A stretch of DNA of 64,000 bases from Pararge aegeria. Lineage: Eukaryota; Arthropoda; Insecta; Lepidoptera; Nymphalidae. Shown here one piece after another: positions 33,630-44,659 of this stretch. Positions within the stretch are counted from its first letter, which is position 1. Every line of letters starts with the position of its first letter. Both the position numbers and the translations under genes were made by a program. Location: the NCBI RefSeq assembly GCF_905163445.1, contig NC_053190.1, positions 11,968,501 through 12,032,500 on the forward strand, in the 5' to 3' direction. The notes under the pieces are model-generated. The model did no database searches, was not told where the DNA came from, and worked only from the letters and a program-made list of their open reading frames with translations.

Positions 33630-35430
33630 CATCTACACGAGCGTTCTATTGAATAAAAGCTGAAGAAGATGGAATTAATATACATTTATTTGCTTTGGAT
33701 GATTTTAAGTCAAGCCAAGCGCAATTGACGACATTCACTCGGAAAAACCTGAGACAAAATGTACGTAGACACGAACATTGAGCCATCAGCCAAGCTGAGA
33801 GCGATACTGCAGTAAAGTTTCCTAGCTAGTGTAAAAGGAGATTAAACAAAGAGTAAAATAGCGAAATTAATGTTCTACCGCTTTTTGAGAGGGTCCGATT
33901 ATTATGATATTTATATGGTTGTACCTACACGTTGTTACTCATACAGCAAAGTGACCCTACAGAATTCAGTCATTTAATATGTTTACAAAATAAAATATAA
34001 AACTTACTGCTTGAATATAAAGCAATGTAAGTGTAACTAATTTAGTGCATGAAATATATGTTGGAATTTTAAACAGACGCTGCACGTAAATTAATAAAAT
34101 CAGCTGGCTGGCTGTTTTGTACTATTTTTCAGTTCATCTAGAACGTAGTGGTCTGCGGTTTGCTTTCATATTTCCTCTGCCGAGGTTTTTGCCTCGTAGA
34201 TTTATGTGCTAAACCCCAGATCTGACTTCACGCCCTCCTTTTGAATGCGCTCGCAAAAACAAGAGTGCATTTTAAACAAACAAAGCATCGAATTTGCAGT
34301 AGAATATATATAAGAATTAATTTATTAATACATTTTTGTAGCCACCTACAGTAGTTATCTATTCCTATTTTTCCGGGTAAAATATTTATAGACAACACGT
34401 TTTTCACTATAAATTCATAAAGCAAAATATATTTTTACAAGGATTCGGTGAAATTTTCCACGAAATAATGACTTATGAAAAATATACCTAATGAATATAT
34501 TTAGATTGATAGTTTGGGCAGTAGAATTTAGCAAATTACGATCTTTGACTACTCATTGACAATAAACTGGGTAAACAGCCTTCTTATTTAATCTGCTTAG
34601 ACGTAATAAACATATCACTAGATTTATTAGATAACCTCTACCAAATCTTAGAGGATATCTAAAAATAAACTGTATTGGCCTTATGGGATTTATAGCATTT
34701 AAGACAATAAAAATTAGGTTAGGTAGGACAGGTAGCCTCCATACCATTCGACCAATGTCACTGGATTTTTTATGTATCTAAATTCATTAAGATAAAAGTG
34801 AATTTTAGAAATAAGGTATATTTTAAGTGCTTTGAACGTTTGAGCTTTGAGAGCTCTTCATAATAATAACAAACAATAGACTGCAGAATAATGGCTAGTA
34901 AGGCAATTTTCCTGAGGTGTTTTAAGGGTTTTCCGATTTTATCTCCCTACTTTTAACGTTAGGTAGCGTTTGTAGCTACACACCTGTTAAGGATACTACA
35001 CCAAAATATGTACTTATGATAATATCAGAGCAGAATATCTGGTACCTGCGGGATAAGTTTCTTTTCATAAGGTTGTAAACTAACAGTGTTATTTTTGGTT
35101 ACCTTTAAAGAATTTTAATGAATAAAGTTTTAGAAGCTTGTATGCTGTAATCTACTGACCACTTACAGCATATTAAATAATTTTATTGATTAAGGGGAAT
35201 TATAAAATGAAATAAAATAAAATTTATAATTTTGTTCGTTTCATTTTCATAAATATTTCTAAAACATAGTACCAAGAAAAGGCCTTTAAACAGTGAAAGT
35301 TACAAATCAACAAGCTTTAAAAAAAACATGTAAACATTCAACCCATTCGACCGAAGAAACCTATGCTCTATATTGCAACGAGCAGCTAGAGTTAATTAAA
35401 ATTGTCTGTATTATTTCGATCTGCGATAGA
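33630..35430. other. No gene seen; unassigned AT-rich DNA
   Basis: Short minus-strand open frames of ~65 codons lie near 34,228-34,747 but have AT-rich composition and no motif. No repeats were recognised. Confidence 0.5.
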
Positions 35431-35432
35431 AG

Positions 35433-35544
35433 CTCCTGAGTGCATCAAACCTTCATATTCTGAGCATTATTTAAAACTAGGTAAGAACCTCCTAAGTTCA
35501 TCAAAACTTCATATTTCGAGTAATATTTAAAACTAGGCAATAAT
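35433..35544. repeat. Tandem duplication, 56-bp unit
   Basis: CTCCTGAGTGCATCAAACC at 35,433 and CTCCTAAGTTCATCAAAAC at 35,489 start two diverged 56-bp units, each ending in a form of AATATTTAAAACTAGG. Confidence 0.9.
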
Positions 35545-35744
35545 GAAAATTAACAATTCATTAAATTATTCATGACTCAATGGCAGCAAATATTAGTGAC
35601 TTTTTTCCCTAAAAATTCTGCCAGTCAATCTGAAGTAAGAAAATTCTATTAAAACTTAATTTAAAAAAAAATATACAACCACAACTTAATAACATTTAGA
35701 AAATAATCATACAACTCCAAATTTAATTATAATAAGAATTAATT

Positions 35745-35905
35745 TGGCCAACGAATTAGTTTGGCCATCCAAAGGGGCGATGCTGCCAGCATCTTAGGAA
35801 CTGTACGTCGCTGCGGTGATTTCGAAGACGTTTTAGATTTTATTTAGTTTTAAATAGTTTATTTTAGGGTAAAACAATTATTTTAAAGAATAAATAAAGT
35901 TCTTT
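35745..35905 (+). mobile_element. Probable LINE 3' end (QRGxAASILGT type)
   Basis: One frame reads SLAIQRGDAASILGTVRRCG and soon stops, followed by an AT-rich UTR with AATAAATAAAGTTCTTTGAC. I recall QRGNAASILGT as the C-terminal phrase of an abundant lepidopteran retroelement, but I cannot name the clade. 5'-truncated. Confidence 0.45.
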
Positions 35906-36883
35906 GACTTCAAAAATTATAATTAGATATATATAAAAAACTTTGCCCCCTTCGAAATGATTGTGTTGTCATTTGTTCTTATTAAGCTTATAAGAAAATC
36001 AATCCCGATCCGAATATATATATTCGAATAACTATAGTTAAGAAAGCGAGGAAAACGGAAACAGGAAGTGAATTCCAGATTATAGTACTAAAAACAAGCA
36101 AGTTTAATGGTAGATAAATGAGCGATGACATAAATTGAATAGACCAAGAGTTCACTTCGGGTAGTAAATATTTTTGAATACCGATACACAGGCATCTTTG
36201 CCTTAAATATTCGCATATCAAACATTTCTATATGAACGAGAAATTCTTTATGTGAGTCACTTAGGTACTTAGCTGTACGTCTTCGTCGTCAGTAACGACC
36301 GAAGCCTGACCAACCTTTAAAAATTTAGTAATTATAGATTTATAATCTAGGAAACGGAACTCACCATTGTACCAGAGAAGTAAAGAATGCACACAAACTA
36401 ACATAGCAGATTTAAAAAAAAATTAAAAGAACGTATATAACTAATGTTAAAAACATTACTCTACCAATTTCAAGTAAAAGCAAAATATCAACTCGATTTT
36501 GTATAAGACGCGCTTCTGATAAGTTAAAGTATTATATTTTAAATATTCTCGAAGAGTATAATATCGGCGACACACCTGCTCGGTCCTGATTTAATAACGG
36601 GCCTTCGTGCTCAATTTTTCCTATGGAATCATAAATTCAATATTTTTACTTTTCCATATTATACGAAACATGTCACGAGTTTCATTTTAACAAAAAACGA
36701 TTTAACAGCTACAAAAAACCCTCCTTTAATATTGCGAGAGTGTCATTGTTTGTTTTTCCTTCGATCACGCTTCACGCTCTTTTGGCGATCTCCCTGGTGA
36801 GTGTTGCAGCCTTATAAGTAGGTTTCGGGTTTGATAATCTCAAGGGGAAATTTGAATTTAAAATTTCAAAGTTTTCTATTATC

Positions 36884-37105
36884 TGGTCCGTTGGAAGGCT
36901 TCGGCCGTGGCTAGTTACCATCTTACCGAGAAACACATGCCGTCAAGTGATTTGCGTGCCGGTACGATGCTGCCTAGTAACCGACTAGGGGTACGGTTTA
37001 AATATAACTGCCATACTACTAACAGACTAGCTTGCTATCATCTTAAACTGCGTCATCACTTAACAGCAGGCGAGAAAGGCTCACTAGTAACAAAATAAAA
37101 AACCA
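36884..37105 (+). mobile_element. SINE, GGCCGTGGCTAGTTACCA type
   Basis: Plus-strand copy with GGAAGGCTTCGGCCGTGGCT, AGTTACCATCTTACCGAG, GCCGGTACGATG, GACTAGCTTGCTATCATC and CTCACTAGTAACAAAATAAA. The 63-codon frame over it is incidental. Confidence 0.85.
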
Positions 37106-37384
37106 AAGCTGTGTACAGTTTTTTAGTCTTGTTTTGTAAATCTTAAATGGATGAACGTATTTTAACGAAACATAGTATTAAGATATCTTAGATATTTTAA
37201 CTAACAAAAAAATGTGAGCCTTAATGCCTGCAATAAGATTATTATTATTATAATAAAAGTAAGTTAAGGTGGGTAACTTCTTTTAAGGCACAACTTCCGC
37301 ATCTACAACTTTACTTTCTGACCCAGATGTAAGGAACTTTGGGGCTGCACCGCTGAGGTTTTTTCTGTTTCTTAGAACACTAAC

Positions 37385-37695
37385 ATAAACTAGATATTCT
37401 TCTAAGAAAACTGGTTAGCATGAAATAGGAAGCCTTTGTTCTTAATACTATAATATCCTTTCTTACTGGTAAACTAGCTACGAGTACGTGGCAGACGCTT
37501 GTAACTCGATTAGTGTAATGATCGCACGCTGAGGTGTATTCAATTTTACGCTTGCTAACTTAACTGCATGCCGGAAGCATTTGATGGGTTTATTTAGCGA
37601 ACGGGATTGTGGCAGTTGTAGGATTAAGATAATAACGATGCATATTAGTTTAGCTAATGGTTCATATGTGAGTCCTGGTTTTGATAGTGAGCGTT
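37385..37695. repeat. Diverged direct duplication, unit 1
   Basis: Shares with 38,130-38,425, in the same order, forms of AAATAGGAAGCCTTT, TGTAACTCGATTAGTGTAAT, CACGCTGAGGTGTATTCAAT and TTTACGCTTGCTAA. The offset is about 770 bp. No coding content. Confidence 0.8.
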
Positions 37696-37744
37696 TATTT
37701 TTTTATTTTAACGAACAGTTTTTGGAAAAGTAATTCAATTGTAT

Positions 37745-37862
37745 CATCATCATATCAAGCCATTACCCGCCCTCTACTGGGCACGGGTCTTCATCCACAA
37801 CGAGAATGTATTAAGGCCGTAGTCCACCACGCTAGTCAGTTTGGTGGATTTAATTGTATACA
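37745..37862 (-). mobile_element. TGATGATGATG SINE 3' end, minus strand
   Basis: ATCATCATATCAAGCCATTA, CTACTGGGCACGGGTCTTC and AGTCCACCACGCTAG give the tail, the GACCCGTGCCC block and the CGTGGTGGACTA block in reverse. It lies between the two units of the diverged duplication. Confidence 0.8.
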
Positions 37863-38129
37863 ACCGAACATCTTCAAGCTTTATTAACTTTTGAGATATA
37901 TCCCACCCAATAGTTGTCTACAATAGATCTTTTGACAGAATTCCTACCTGATATGTTATGTGCTATTTACTCGTATATTCAGCGCTGTGACTCGTTTGAT
38001 GTTCTCTCTTCACGTTTGGAGACTCTTTCAACATTTGCTTGACATGAAATCCCAAACAACTAACAAGGATGTAAAAAAATGCTGACGTATACTTATACTG
38101 CTTTGTGTAGTCATAGGTTGTATCTTGAA

Positions 38130-38425
38130 GTATATATTCTTCAAAGATAACTGGGTAGCTTTAAATAGGAAGCCTTTTGATATTTACTCACTTATTTCTC
38201 AGTTCTTCAGTTTACCAGTAGTAAACTTGCAAGAATGCGTAGAAGATAATTGTAACTCAATTAGTGTTATGATAGCACGTTGAGGTGTATTCAATTTTAC
38301 GCTTGCTAAATGCTTGAAGGAATTGATAAGTTTACGTTGCAAATAAGGCTGTATAGCAGTAATGCATATCACTGTACTTACTAACATAAGTAATTTGCAT
38401 TAAGTTTTGAAAGCAAGCGTTTGTT
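38130..38425. repeat. Diverged direct duplication, unit 2
   Basis: Partner of 37,385-37,695, with AAATAGGAAGCCTTT, TGTAACTCAATTAGTGTTAT and TGAGGTGTATTCAATTTTAC. The units are clearly diverged, so this duplication is old compared with the 13.4-kb one. Confidence 0.8.
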
Positions 38426-38514
38426 ATTTTCGATGGTGAATTCTGATATACCATTGGGTAACCGCCGATAGTCTGTCGAAGTTTTTAAGAAGTGTGTTTA
38501 CAATACAAGATTAG

Positions 38515-38618
38515 AACCCTAACGGGTTAGCCCGCTACCATCCTAGACTGCATCATCTTACGACTTACCACCAGGTGTAATTGCAGTGAAGGGCTAACTT
38601 GTAATGGAATAAAAAAAA
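38515..38618 (+). mobile_element. SINE 3' portion, AGCCCGCTACCATCCTAGAC type
   Basis: ACGGGTTAGCCCGCTACCAT, CATCATCTTACGACTTACCA and GAAGGGCTAACTTGTAATGG, then an A-rich end. Confidence 0.85.
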
Positions 38619-38659
38619 AGATTACGTATTTCTTATCAAAATTTTCGCACTTAGAAAAC

Positions 38660-38838
38660 TAATAATTAAATGTGTTCCGGTTTAAACCGGAGTCTGCAAA
38701 TTGACACTATCCCTTCACCTTGGAAACCACGCTAAGCCGTTGGTCTTTGTTATTTTCAGTTAGATGAGGTACTAATAGTCGTTTAAACCTACCAACCTGC
38801 ATTAGTCCAGCTTGAAGGGCTCAAACTCTAAATGCCTC
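38660..38838 (+). mobile_element. SINE fragment, ACGCTAAGCCGTTGGTC type
   Basis: CCGGAGTCTGCAAATTG, ACCACGCTAAGCCGTTGGTC and ACCTACCAACCTGCATTAG are shared, diverged, with 49,557-49,850. I recall the AAGCCGTCGGTCCC phrase as diagnostic of a lepidopteran SINE. Confidence 0.55.
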
Positions 38839-39704
38839 GCATTTATAAGAAAAAATCACTGTGCTCCATCAACAGTGGGGCATTAATAGGCTCAAAATGA
38901 CATAATATTTTGAAAAAGGCACTTAATATTTTACAAGGGTAAAAATAGTAAACAAGAAATTAGCTGGACATTACTTTAAATTATGTATTAATATTAACAG
39001 TGTTTAGTCGACATAATCGTTAAAGTAAGTACACAATGATTCTGTAACCAGCTTGACGGGAATAATAGTAAGAATTGGGAAAAAAGCACATTATGCACCG
39101 CAGTCGGAACTGCCGCCATCTGCCTCAGTCGTTAGGGCGGTTATTGTTCCTCGTGAATTGAGAATCTGCTAAAGCTTAAATTATAATGTTCCCTTTAATT
39201 TGTAAACTGTGAAATACATAAGAAATTGTAAATACATAAAAAAATACTACTATCTGAAGGATACTAACTACTTAGTTGTAATATTTAATTAAATTAAAAA
39301 TCTCCGAAATGAACCACAAAAGTTTTTCGCATAAAAAAGTGATTAGAATTCAGTACTAGCAGTTATTTGTTTTGCGAATTTCCAAAAAAGATTTGAAAAC
39401 GAGCTCACTTAGTGTAGGTGCAATAGCGTTTAAAAAATCTCCAGTACGGGTTATGAAAAACATAAGAATAGGCATTGTAAGAGTTATAAAAAGCCCTAAA
39501 GTTGTGATAACTTGTACTGGTGATTTCCTTCATTTTATATCATCTGCATACCCTGCGCATACCCTCTATGCACGCCACTGGAAAAGTGCAAGAAGGAGAT
39601 AGAATGTGCTTTCCTGTTTCCTGCGGAAGGTAATATAGAAAATACTTGCAAAAGTCCTCTTTCTGAAACTCCTTATTCTAAGTTGATATTAGCAAATATG
39701 TCTA

Positions 39705-39922
39705 GTGAAAGGCTTCGGCCGTGGTTAGTTATCACCCTACCGACAAAGACTTGTCGCGAAGCGATACTATGTCAATAATATGATGTTGCGGTACGATGTC
39801 GCGTAGAAACCGATTTGTGGTTTAATAGAACTGACATAACTCTAACAGGCTAGGCCATTACCATCTGAGATCAGAATCATCATTTTCTATCAGGTGGGCT
39901 AGCTAGTAGTGGAATAAAAAAA
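39705..39922 (+). mobile_element. SINE, GGCCGTGGTTAGTTATCA type
   Basis: Plus-strand copy with GAAAGGCTTCGGCCGTGGTT, CGGTACGATGTCGCGTAG, AACAGGCTAGGCCATTACCA and AGGTGGGCTAGCTAGTAGTG, then an A-rich end. Confidence 0.85.
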
Positions 39923-40214
39923 ACAATGTAATCGATAAAAATATGATAAAAATGATAAAAGTGTCTCCATATTGGCGAGGTACTAAACAACATTGCGGTA
40001 AAACGAAGCACATTATCCGAGGGGTCTCGCAAAATGTATTTTACACTTAATTTTAAAGCAACTAGAAGTATAGAACGTGCTTGGAATACAAGTGCCTCAC
40101 ACACGACGCCTTTGTGGATTTTGTAATATTGTTAGCTTGCCTGTTGCTTACACTTCATTTCAATTTTTAATGGGCCACGATGGAAAAAGAAAATGTTGAC
40201 TCTTTACCTAAATA

Positions 40215-40640
40215 GCATGTTTGTACACAACGCGTAGCGGAATTACGAAATACTGTTGAAGAGTGTATAAGAACATTTCATAAGGAAACACCCTGTAAAA
40301 ATTTTAAATCAAAAGAAGCAAATTTAATTGTCCATGCAAGCTAATTCAAAACATTCTAAGTGCTTACTTATGACAACCCTATTAAAGATAAAAGATCGAC
40401 ACGTGCATAGTACCAACGCTGCGCGACACGTACCTAATAAAGTGTCTGGAGTCATTTGATTTTACTTTTCCATGTGATGTTAGGGCTGTATCTGATTTCT
40501 TTCAGTAATAACTATGGCAATGGTTTACTCAAAAACTGTTAGCGTTTTGGTTTCACAATTAAGTTTCAGAGACAGTAAATAATGTACCTCTGATGTATTA
40601 TTTCGGATTTCATTGACACGTTGTTTACAAAGCGCGCACT
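40215..40640 (+). repeat. Unclassified interspersed repeat, member A
   Basis: Carries GAAATACTGTTGAAGAGTG, AAATCAAAAGAAGCAAATTT, ACAACCCTATTAAAGATAAA, GATCGACACGTGCATAGTAC and TATCTGATTTCTTTCAGTAA. The same order is found at 45,170-45,565 and, with a deletion in the middle, at 44,335-44,650. A 22-codon frame (40,514-40,582) begins MAMVYSKTVSVLVSQLSFR and follows a pyrimidine-rich AG. Whether this is coding or chance is unresolved. Confidence 0.75.
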
Positions 40641-40734
40641 TAAGGTTGGTAACGTAATATTCTTCATAACCTGCAGCTGTACTTTGTTGATATCCAAACG
40701 GCCCGTACGAAGCAGTTTGTTGACGAGAATGAGA

Positions 40735-40905
40735 AGAGTTTAGGTCGTAGTCCACCACACTGGACAAAAGCGGATTGGTGGGCTTCACACGCCTTTGAGA
40801 ACATCACGGAGAGCTCTCAAGCGTGCAGGTTTGCTTGCGATGTTTTCGTTCACCTTTCAAGCAAGTGATATTTAATTGTATATATTAAAAACGCACGAAA
40901 CTCTA
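40735..40905 (-). mobile_element. TGATGATGATG SINE fragment, minus strand
   Basis: CGTAGTCCACCACACTGGAC, TTGGTGGGCTTCACACGCC, AGAGCTCTCAAGCGTGCAGG and TTCGTTCACC are reverse-strand blocks of this SINE; AACGCACGAAACTCTAAAAAG continues it. Confidence 0.85.
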
Positions 40906-41033
40906 AAAAGTTAGAGGTGCGTGCCGCATTACTATTTTGATTTCAAAGTTATGCATTTGTAAAAAATCAGCTCTTAGGACTGCAGTTGATCTACTTATCT
41001 GGTGCTAAATATTAAAACAAACGAGTTTTTGAC

Positions 41034-41146
41034 GGCTGATTGGCGCAGTGGGCAGCGACCCTGCTTTCTGAGGCCAAGGGTTCGATACCCACAACAAGAA
41101 AAATCATTGCGTGATGAACATTAATATTTTTCAGTAACTGGTTGTT
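41034..41146 (+). mobile_element. CGTAGTATA-tailed SINE, 5' part (interrupted)
   Basis: tRNA-like head GACGGCTGATTGGCGCAGTG with GGGTTCGATACCC as the B box, followed by GTGATGAACATTAATATTTT and CAGTAACTGGTTGTTT. The match to the intact relative at 49,255-49,518 (minus strand) stops at 41,146, where LINE sequence begins, and resumes near 41,471. Confidence 0.85.
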
Positions 41147-41470
41147 TCATCATCATCAGCCTATCTCAGTCCACTGCTGGACTAAGGCCTCTTCATTTGC
41201 ACGCCATCTCGGTTTATTGCTGGTTAGCTGCATCCAGTTCTTCCCTACTGCCTTTACAATATCATCTCTCCATCGAGCTGGTGGTCGGCCAATGCTTCTG
41301 TGTCCAGTACGCGGTTGCCAATCCAGAATCACTCGGCTCCACCGCCCGTCCTCCCTTCGACATATGTGACCCGCCCAGTTCCATTTCAGGGCCGCTGCTC
41401 TTTGAACGATGTCAGTGATTCCAGTTCGGTTTCTGATCTCTACGTTGGGAATCTTATCTAATAGAGACTT
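41147..41470 (-). mobile_element. RTE-like LINE C-terminal coding fragment
   Basis: An uninterrupted minus-strand frame of about 100 codons ends at the stop at 41,156-41,158. In order it reads NRTGITDIVQRAAALK, KWNWAGHICRREDGRWSRV, IGRPPARWRDDIVKAV and ALVQQWTEIG, followed by a TGATGATGATG tail. These are the conserved C-terminal phrases of insect RTE-type reverse transcriptase proteins, downstream of the polymerase domain. The catalytic region is absent. It sits inside the SINE whose halves are at 41,034-41,146 and 41,471-41,515. Plus-strand open frames over the interval are antisense shadows. Confidence 0.88.
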
Positions 41471-41515
41471 TACTAGGGCTAGATGGCGATGTGTGTACTG
41501 TCGTAGTATATTAAT
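41471..41515 (+). mobile_element. CGTAGTATA-tailed SINE, 3' part (interrupted)
   Basis: GGGCTAGATGGCGATGTGTG, then TACTGTCGTAGTATATT, matches the tail of the 49,255-49,518 SINE. About 130 bp of the SINE middle are missing between this part and 41,146. Confidence 0.8.
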
Positions 41516-41519
41516 TGTA

Positions 41520-42680
41520 TTTATTTATTACTCTTCCACGTGTCCGCCGTGGGTAGCAAGAAATATTTATTTTATATTTATTGATGATAATATATTTCAA
41601 CCCTAGCTTTCGCGATGTTTACACGCTCTATTAAGTCCTATTTATCACACGCGTTTACATAAATTATAATAATATATTCTCCTGGATCAGATATATCTAA
41701 AATCAAGGCTGCGCAAAATTCCCTTCATTAAACGCTAAATTATCTACAACGAATGGATCGGATCACATGTTTAGCTTTTAGTTTAAGAATCCCGTCGTGG
41801 CCACGATCATGCAACTGGGTCGATATATCGACAAATCCAAAAAATATTATCGCGGTATGTACCCGTTGAACTATACTCAAGAACTGTTGATTAACTACGA
41901 AAATCTTAGTTTAAAATCTTTAAGAATGCAGTTATGGCCATCGTCTAACTATCATGTATATTTATTTATTAATTAATGTGAAACGGCTACGCTTCAAAAT
42001 TGTTCTCTATTTGCCTATTTTCTTCTTTTTCTTTAAGTTAGTGGCTATTTGTCATGCCTTAAAGAAATATTTGTCTTTGACATTGCACCTAGTAGAGCGA
42101 ATAGGCAAGCGTATCATTGTTTGTCAATTGTTGCTGTGTATTATTCTATTAAAAATTTGAAGCGTTGTTACCTATGCTCTTGTCTATGTTCGAATGGTTT
42201 CGCCTAAGGAATTAAAAATACATAACGTCACCAAAAATATTATAACCGTAAGCCCTTTTTCTGGTCGTCAGTTTATAAAATAATCCTGAAGTATAAAATA
42301 TTACATTCTCACGTAATATCGAGGTAAAAAGTTTGCAATCCGGCACATTTTTCAGCCGCTAAAAATGCGGCGGCTTTATACCATTAATCCCTGGCTGAAT
42401 TTCCATGAAGCTGGATTATGGATACATATTATGCACTATCTTCTCAAAAACAGCTGACGTAAGAACTTGCGTCAAGCGATAATGGGAAGATAACAACGTA
42501 ACACATTTTACGCCAAAGTGCACTGCACGTGCGTCGTGCGATATTCCCGTAATCGGATGAAGCACTTCAAATGATTTAAAACTATTATAAACTCTACGCC
42601 CAAGCGAAGAAGTTCTACACAAAGGCGCTCAACTTACACGGGGATGTAGGTATGCAAAGACCTAAAGACATTTTCTTAAG
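41520..42680. other. No gene seen
   Basis: A 68-codon frame at 41,954 and one at 42,416 (minus) show no motif. No repeat was recognised with confidence. Confidence 0.5.
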
Positions 42681-42681
42681 G

Positions 42682-42845
42682 TGAAAGAATTGCACACAGA
42701 AAAACTACATCAACTTCTTTTTTTTTTTTAATAACTAATAATTGATGGACCTCGCAGATTGCCTAAGGTTATAGAATTGCATACAGAAAAACTTAAAAAT
42801 TTTTTTTTTTTTTTTTATAACTGATGGATCTCGCAGATTGCCCAC
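42682..42845. repeat. Tandem duplication of an ~85-bp unit with poly-T runs
   Basis: AGAATTGCACACAGAAAAAC and AGAATTGCATACAGAAAAAC, each followed by a long T run and by TGATGGACCTCGCAGATTGC or its variant, mark two units. The second leads into the retroposon at 42,840-43,010. Confidence 0.85.
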
Positions 42846-43010
42846 CTGATGGTAAGTCATCACAGACATCCTGCCCTGTGTCCATCAACCTGAGGCGAAG
42901 AGCTAAAGTCTCTTGTGCCTATAATAACATCGGTAACCAGGCCCTTCAGACCGAAAGGCATTGCGAAACTGCTGTTTCGCGGCAGGAATAATCATAGTGG
43001 TAGTACATAC
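42840..43010 (+). mobile_element. Retroposon fragment (CACCTGATGGTAAGT type)
   Basis: CCCACCTGATGGTAAGTCAT, TCTTGTGCCTATAATAAC, CCAGGCCCTTCAGACC and CTGTTTCGCGGCAGGAATAA match my memory of a widespread lepidopteran LINE-associated repeat. It is degenerate, and the open frame across it is incidental. Confidence 0.55.
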
Positions 43011-43059
43011 TGTGTAATGTATATAATTTTAAAAAAAACATTTTGCACTATCCAGTTTC

Positions 43060-43203
43060 ATGTAACATGTTTTTTCAACCAAAGGTCTGGAGTATATCGC
43101 TTCAAGCAATAAGGCCGCCTTTGCGCGTATATTAAGTATTATCGTTTGTTTTGTTAACCTAGCTTTCTATTTGTATGTGCAATAAAGACTTTCTATTCCA
43201 TTC
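43060..43203 (+). mobile_element. LINE 3' UTR fragment
   Basis: AATAAGGCCGCCTTTGCG, TTTCTATTTGTATGTGC and AATAAAGACTTTCTATTCC resemble the UTR at 14,830-14,910 with its GATAAGGCCGCC and AATAAAG. 5'-truncated. Confidence 0.65.
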
Positions 43204-43324
43204 TATTACCCGGGCGAACTCTGTCACAAAAATCTCTTCTACTGCAAAACTTAAACTTATACGTTTTTCCCGGTAAAATTTGAATAAAAAACAGACCTAC
43301 TTGAATTTTCCTAAGGGATGATAT

Positions 43325-43450
43325 CCCTAGTCCCTACTAATATTATAAATATGAATGTAAGTTTGTTTGTTACGGTTTCACGCGAAAACTACTGAACCGA
43401 TCTTCATGAAACTTCTTATACATATTCTTGGAGGTATTAGAATTAATATA
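43325..43450 (-). mobile_element. CCCGCGACTTCG-type repeat, opposite end
   Basis: CCCTACTAATATTATAAATA, GTTTGTTTGTTACGGTTTCA and AAAACTACTGAACCGATCTT are the well-known other terminus of the repeat at 46,787-47,222, which shows the same block reversed at about 47,140-47,222. Confidence 0.75.
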
Positions 43451-43489
43451 GTATACATACCAATATTCAAAAATTAAAAATATAATTTA

Positions 43490-43567
43490 TAAGATGACTG
43501 CTTAGTAACCATAACACAAGTTACGCTTACTTTGGCGATGTGTGTATTGTCGTAGTATATTTATATC
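43490..43567 (+). mobile_element. CGTAGTATA-tailed SINE, 3' end
   Basis: CTTAGTAACCATAACACAAG, then TTACGCTTACTTTGG and GCGATGTGTGTATTGTCGTA. Strongly 5'-truncated. Confidence 0.8.
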
Positions 43568-43668
43568 AAATCCATACCCCTAATCGTACCGGAACGCTAA
43601 TTCGCTTAGAGGGACATCTTCCTCGGCTGGGTGGTAACTAGCCACGACACAAGCCTCCCACGGGACTA
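43568..43668 (-). mobile_element. SINE fragment, CCTAATCGTACCGGAACGC type
   Basis: Follows the previous SINE tail directly. ACCGGAACGCTAATTCGCTT, GGTGGTAACTAGCCACG and AGCCTCCCACGGG are family blocks. Confidence 0.8.
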
Positions 43669-43832
43669 AATTTATTAATTATCTTTAATTTTTACGTTAG
43701 TGTGTGTATTATTTTATTCATTTCAAATTATGAGGTTCTTTTTTCAACGATTTGTTTCAAGAGATCAAAAAGATCAGATACGTCTTACATATACTTAAAA
43801 ATTTGAAATTTTAAACTTTGAAATTAAAAATT

Positions 43833-43925
43833 TTCATCATCATATGGACGTCCACTGTTGGACTCGTTTTTCTGTAGGATGATCCAAATACCACAATCCT
43901 GTGCCGCTTGGGTCCAGCTTAAACG
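43833..43925 (-). mobile_element. RTE-like LINE 3'-end scrap
   Basis: CATCATCATATGGACGTCCA, then CTGTTGGACTCG and CCGCTTGGGTCCAGCTT are minus-strand blocks near the 3' end of RTE-like LINEs. Too short to classify firmly. Confidence 0.5.
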
Positions 43926-44334
43926 TAAATAATCATGCAAACGGGAATATAGCGTTTTTTGTAATTTTTTCTAACGTTAGAAACGAACCTGAATGGGGTC
44001 GGTTAATCTGTTGAAAACCGTTCATGAAAATAGATTTTACAGAACTTTTATTTCAAACAGAGTGGCACAGTCAGGGTGAACTTTTTTGATAACGACGCGG
44101 CAACTGATAAAAAAAAAGTTATTCACGAAATTCGTTAACAGAGAAACAACGAAATGAAACTTTTCTGTGAACTTTTGAACCCATCAAGGTAGTTAAAATA
44201 CTATTCTATTAGCGTTTCTTTATTTCTATAGGTTGAGCAACCTGCAATCTCACCTGGTAAGTTGTAATTGGTGTAGTTAAGGATGGAAGCGGGCAAACTG
44301 TTACGGGTACGGCAGTTATACAACGCGTTTACAC

Positions 44335-44650
44335 AATTAGATTATTTAATAAGGAATCGCCATGTAAAAATATTAAATCAAGACAAGCATATTTATTTTA
44401 CCATACAAACTAATGCATTACTTTCTAATTGTATACTTATGACAATCCTATTGAAGAAAGAAGTCCGACCGTTATAAAGTGACTAGTGCTGTTTAGATTT
44501 ATTTCAGTAAAAACTATGGTTGGTATGGTTTACTCAAAAAGTAGTAATGTTTCGGTTACACAGATGATTCTTAGAGACAGTGAATAATTTACCTCTGAAG
44601 CATGTGATGTAATATATTCGGTTTTAATTGACACCTTGTTTGAAACTAAT
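44335..44650 (+). repeat. Unclassified interspersed repeat, member B
   Basis: GGAATCGCCATGTAAAAATA, CTTATGACAATCCTATTGAA, GATTTATTTCAGTAAAAAC and TTCTTAGAGACAGTGAATAA follow the order of members A and C, but the middle (the GATCGACACG region) is mostly deleted. A 23-codon frame at 44,516-44,587 begins MVGMVYSKSSNVSVTQMIL. Confidence 0.75.
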
Positions 44651-44659
44651 ACCTCTAAA

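Noticed and set aside
40525..40788. 87-codon minus-strand frame with CALCKQR-like cysteine pair
   Set aside because: Its start lies in a SINE and its end in the unclassified repeat; the equivalent frame in member B has an early stop.
41142..41418. Plus-strand frames of 73-75 codons
   Set aside because: They are antisense shadows of the RTE-like coding fragment on the minus strand.
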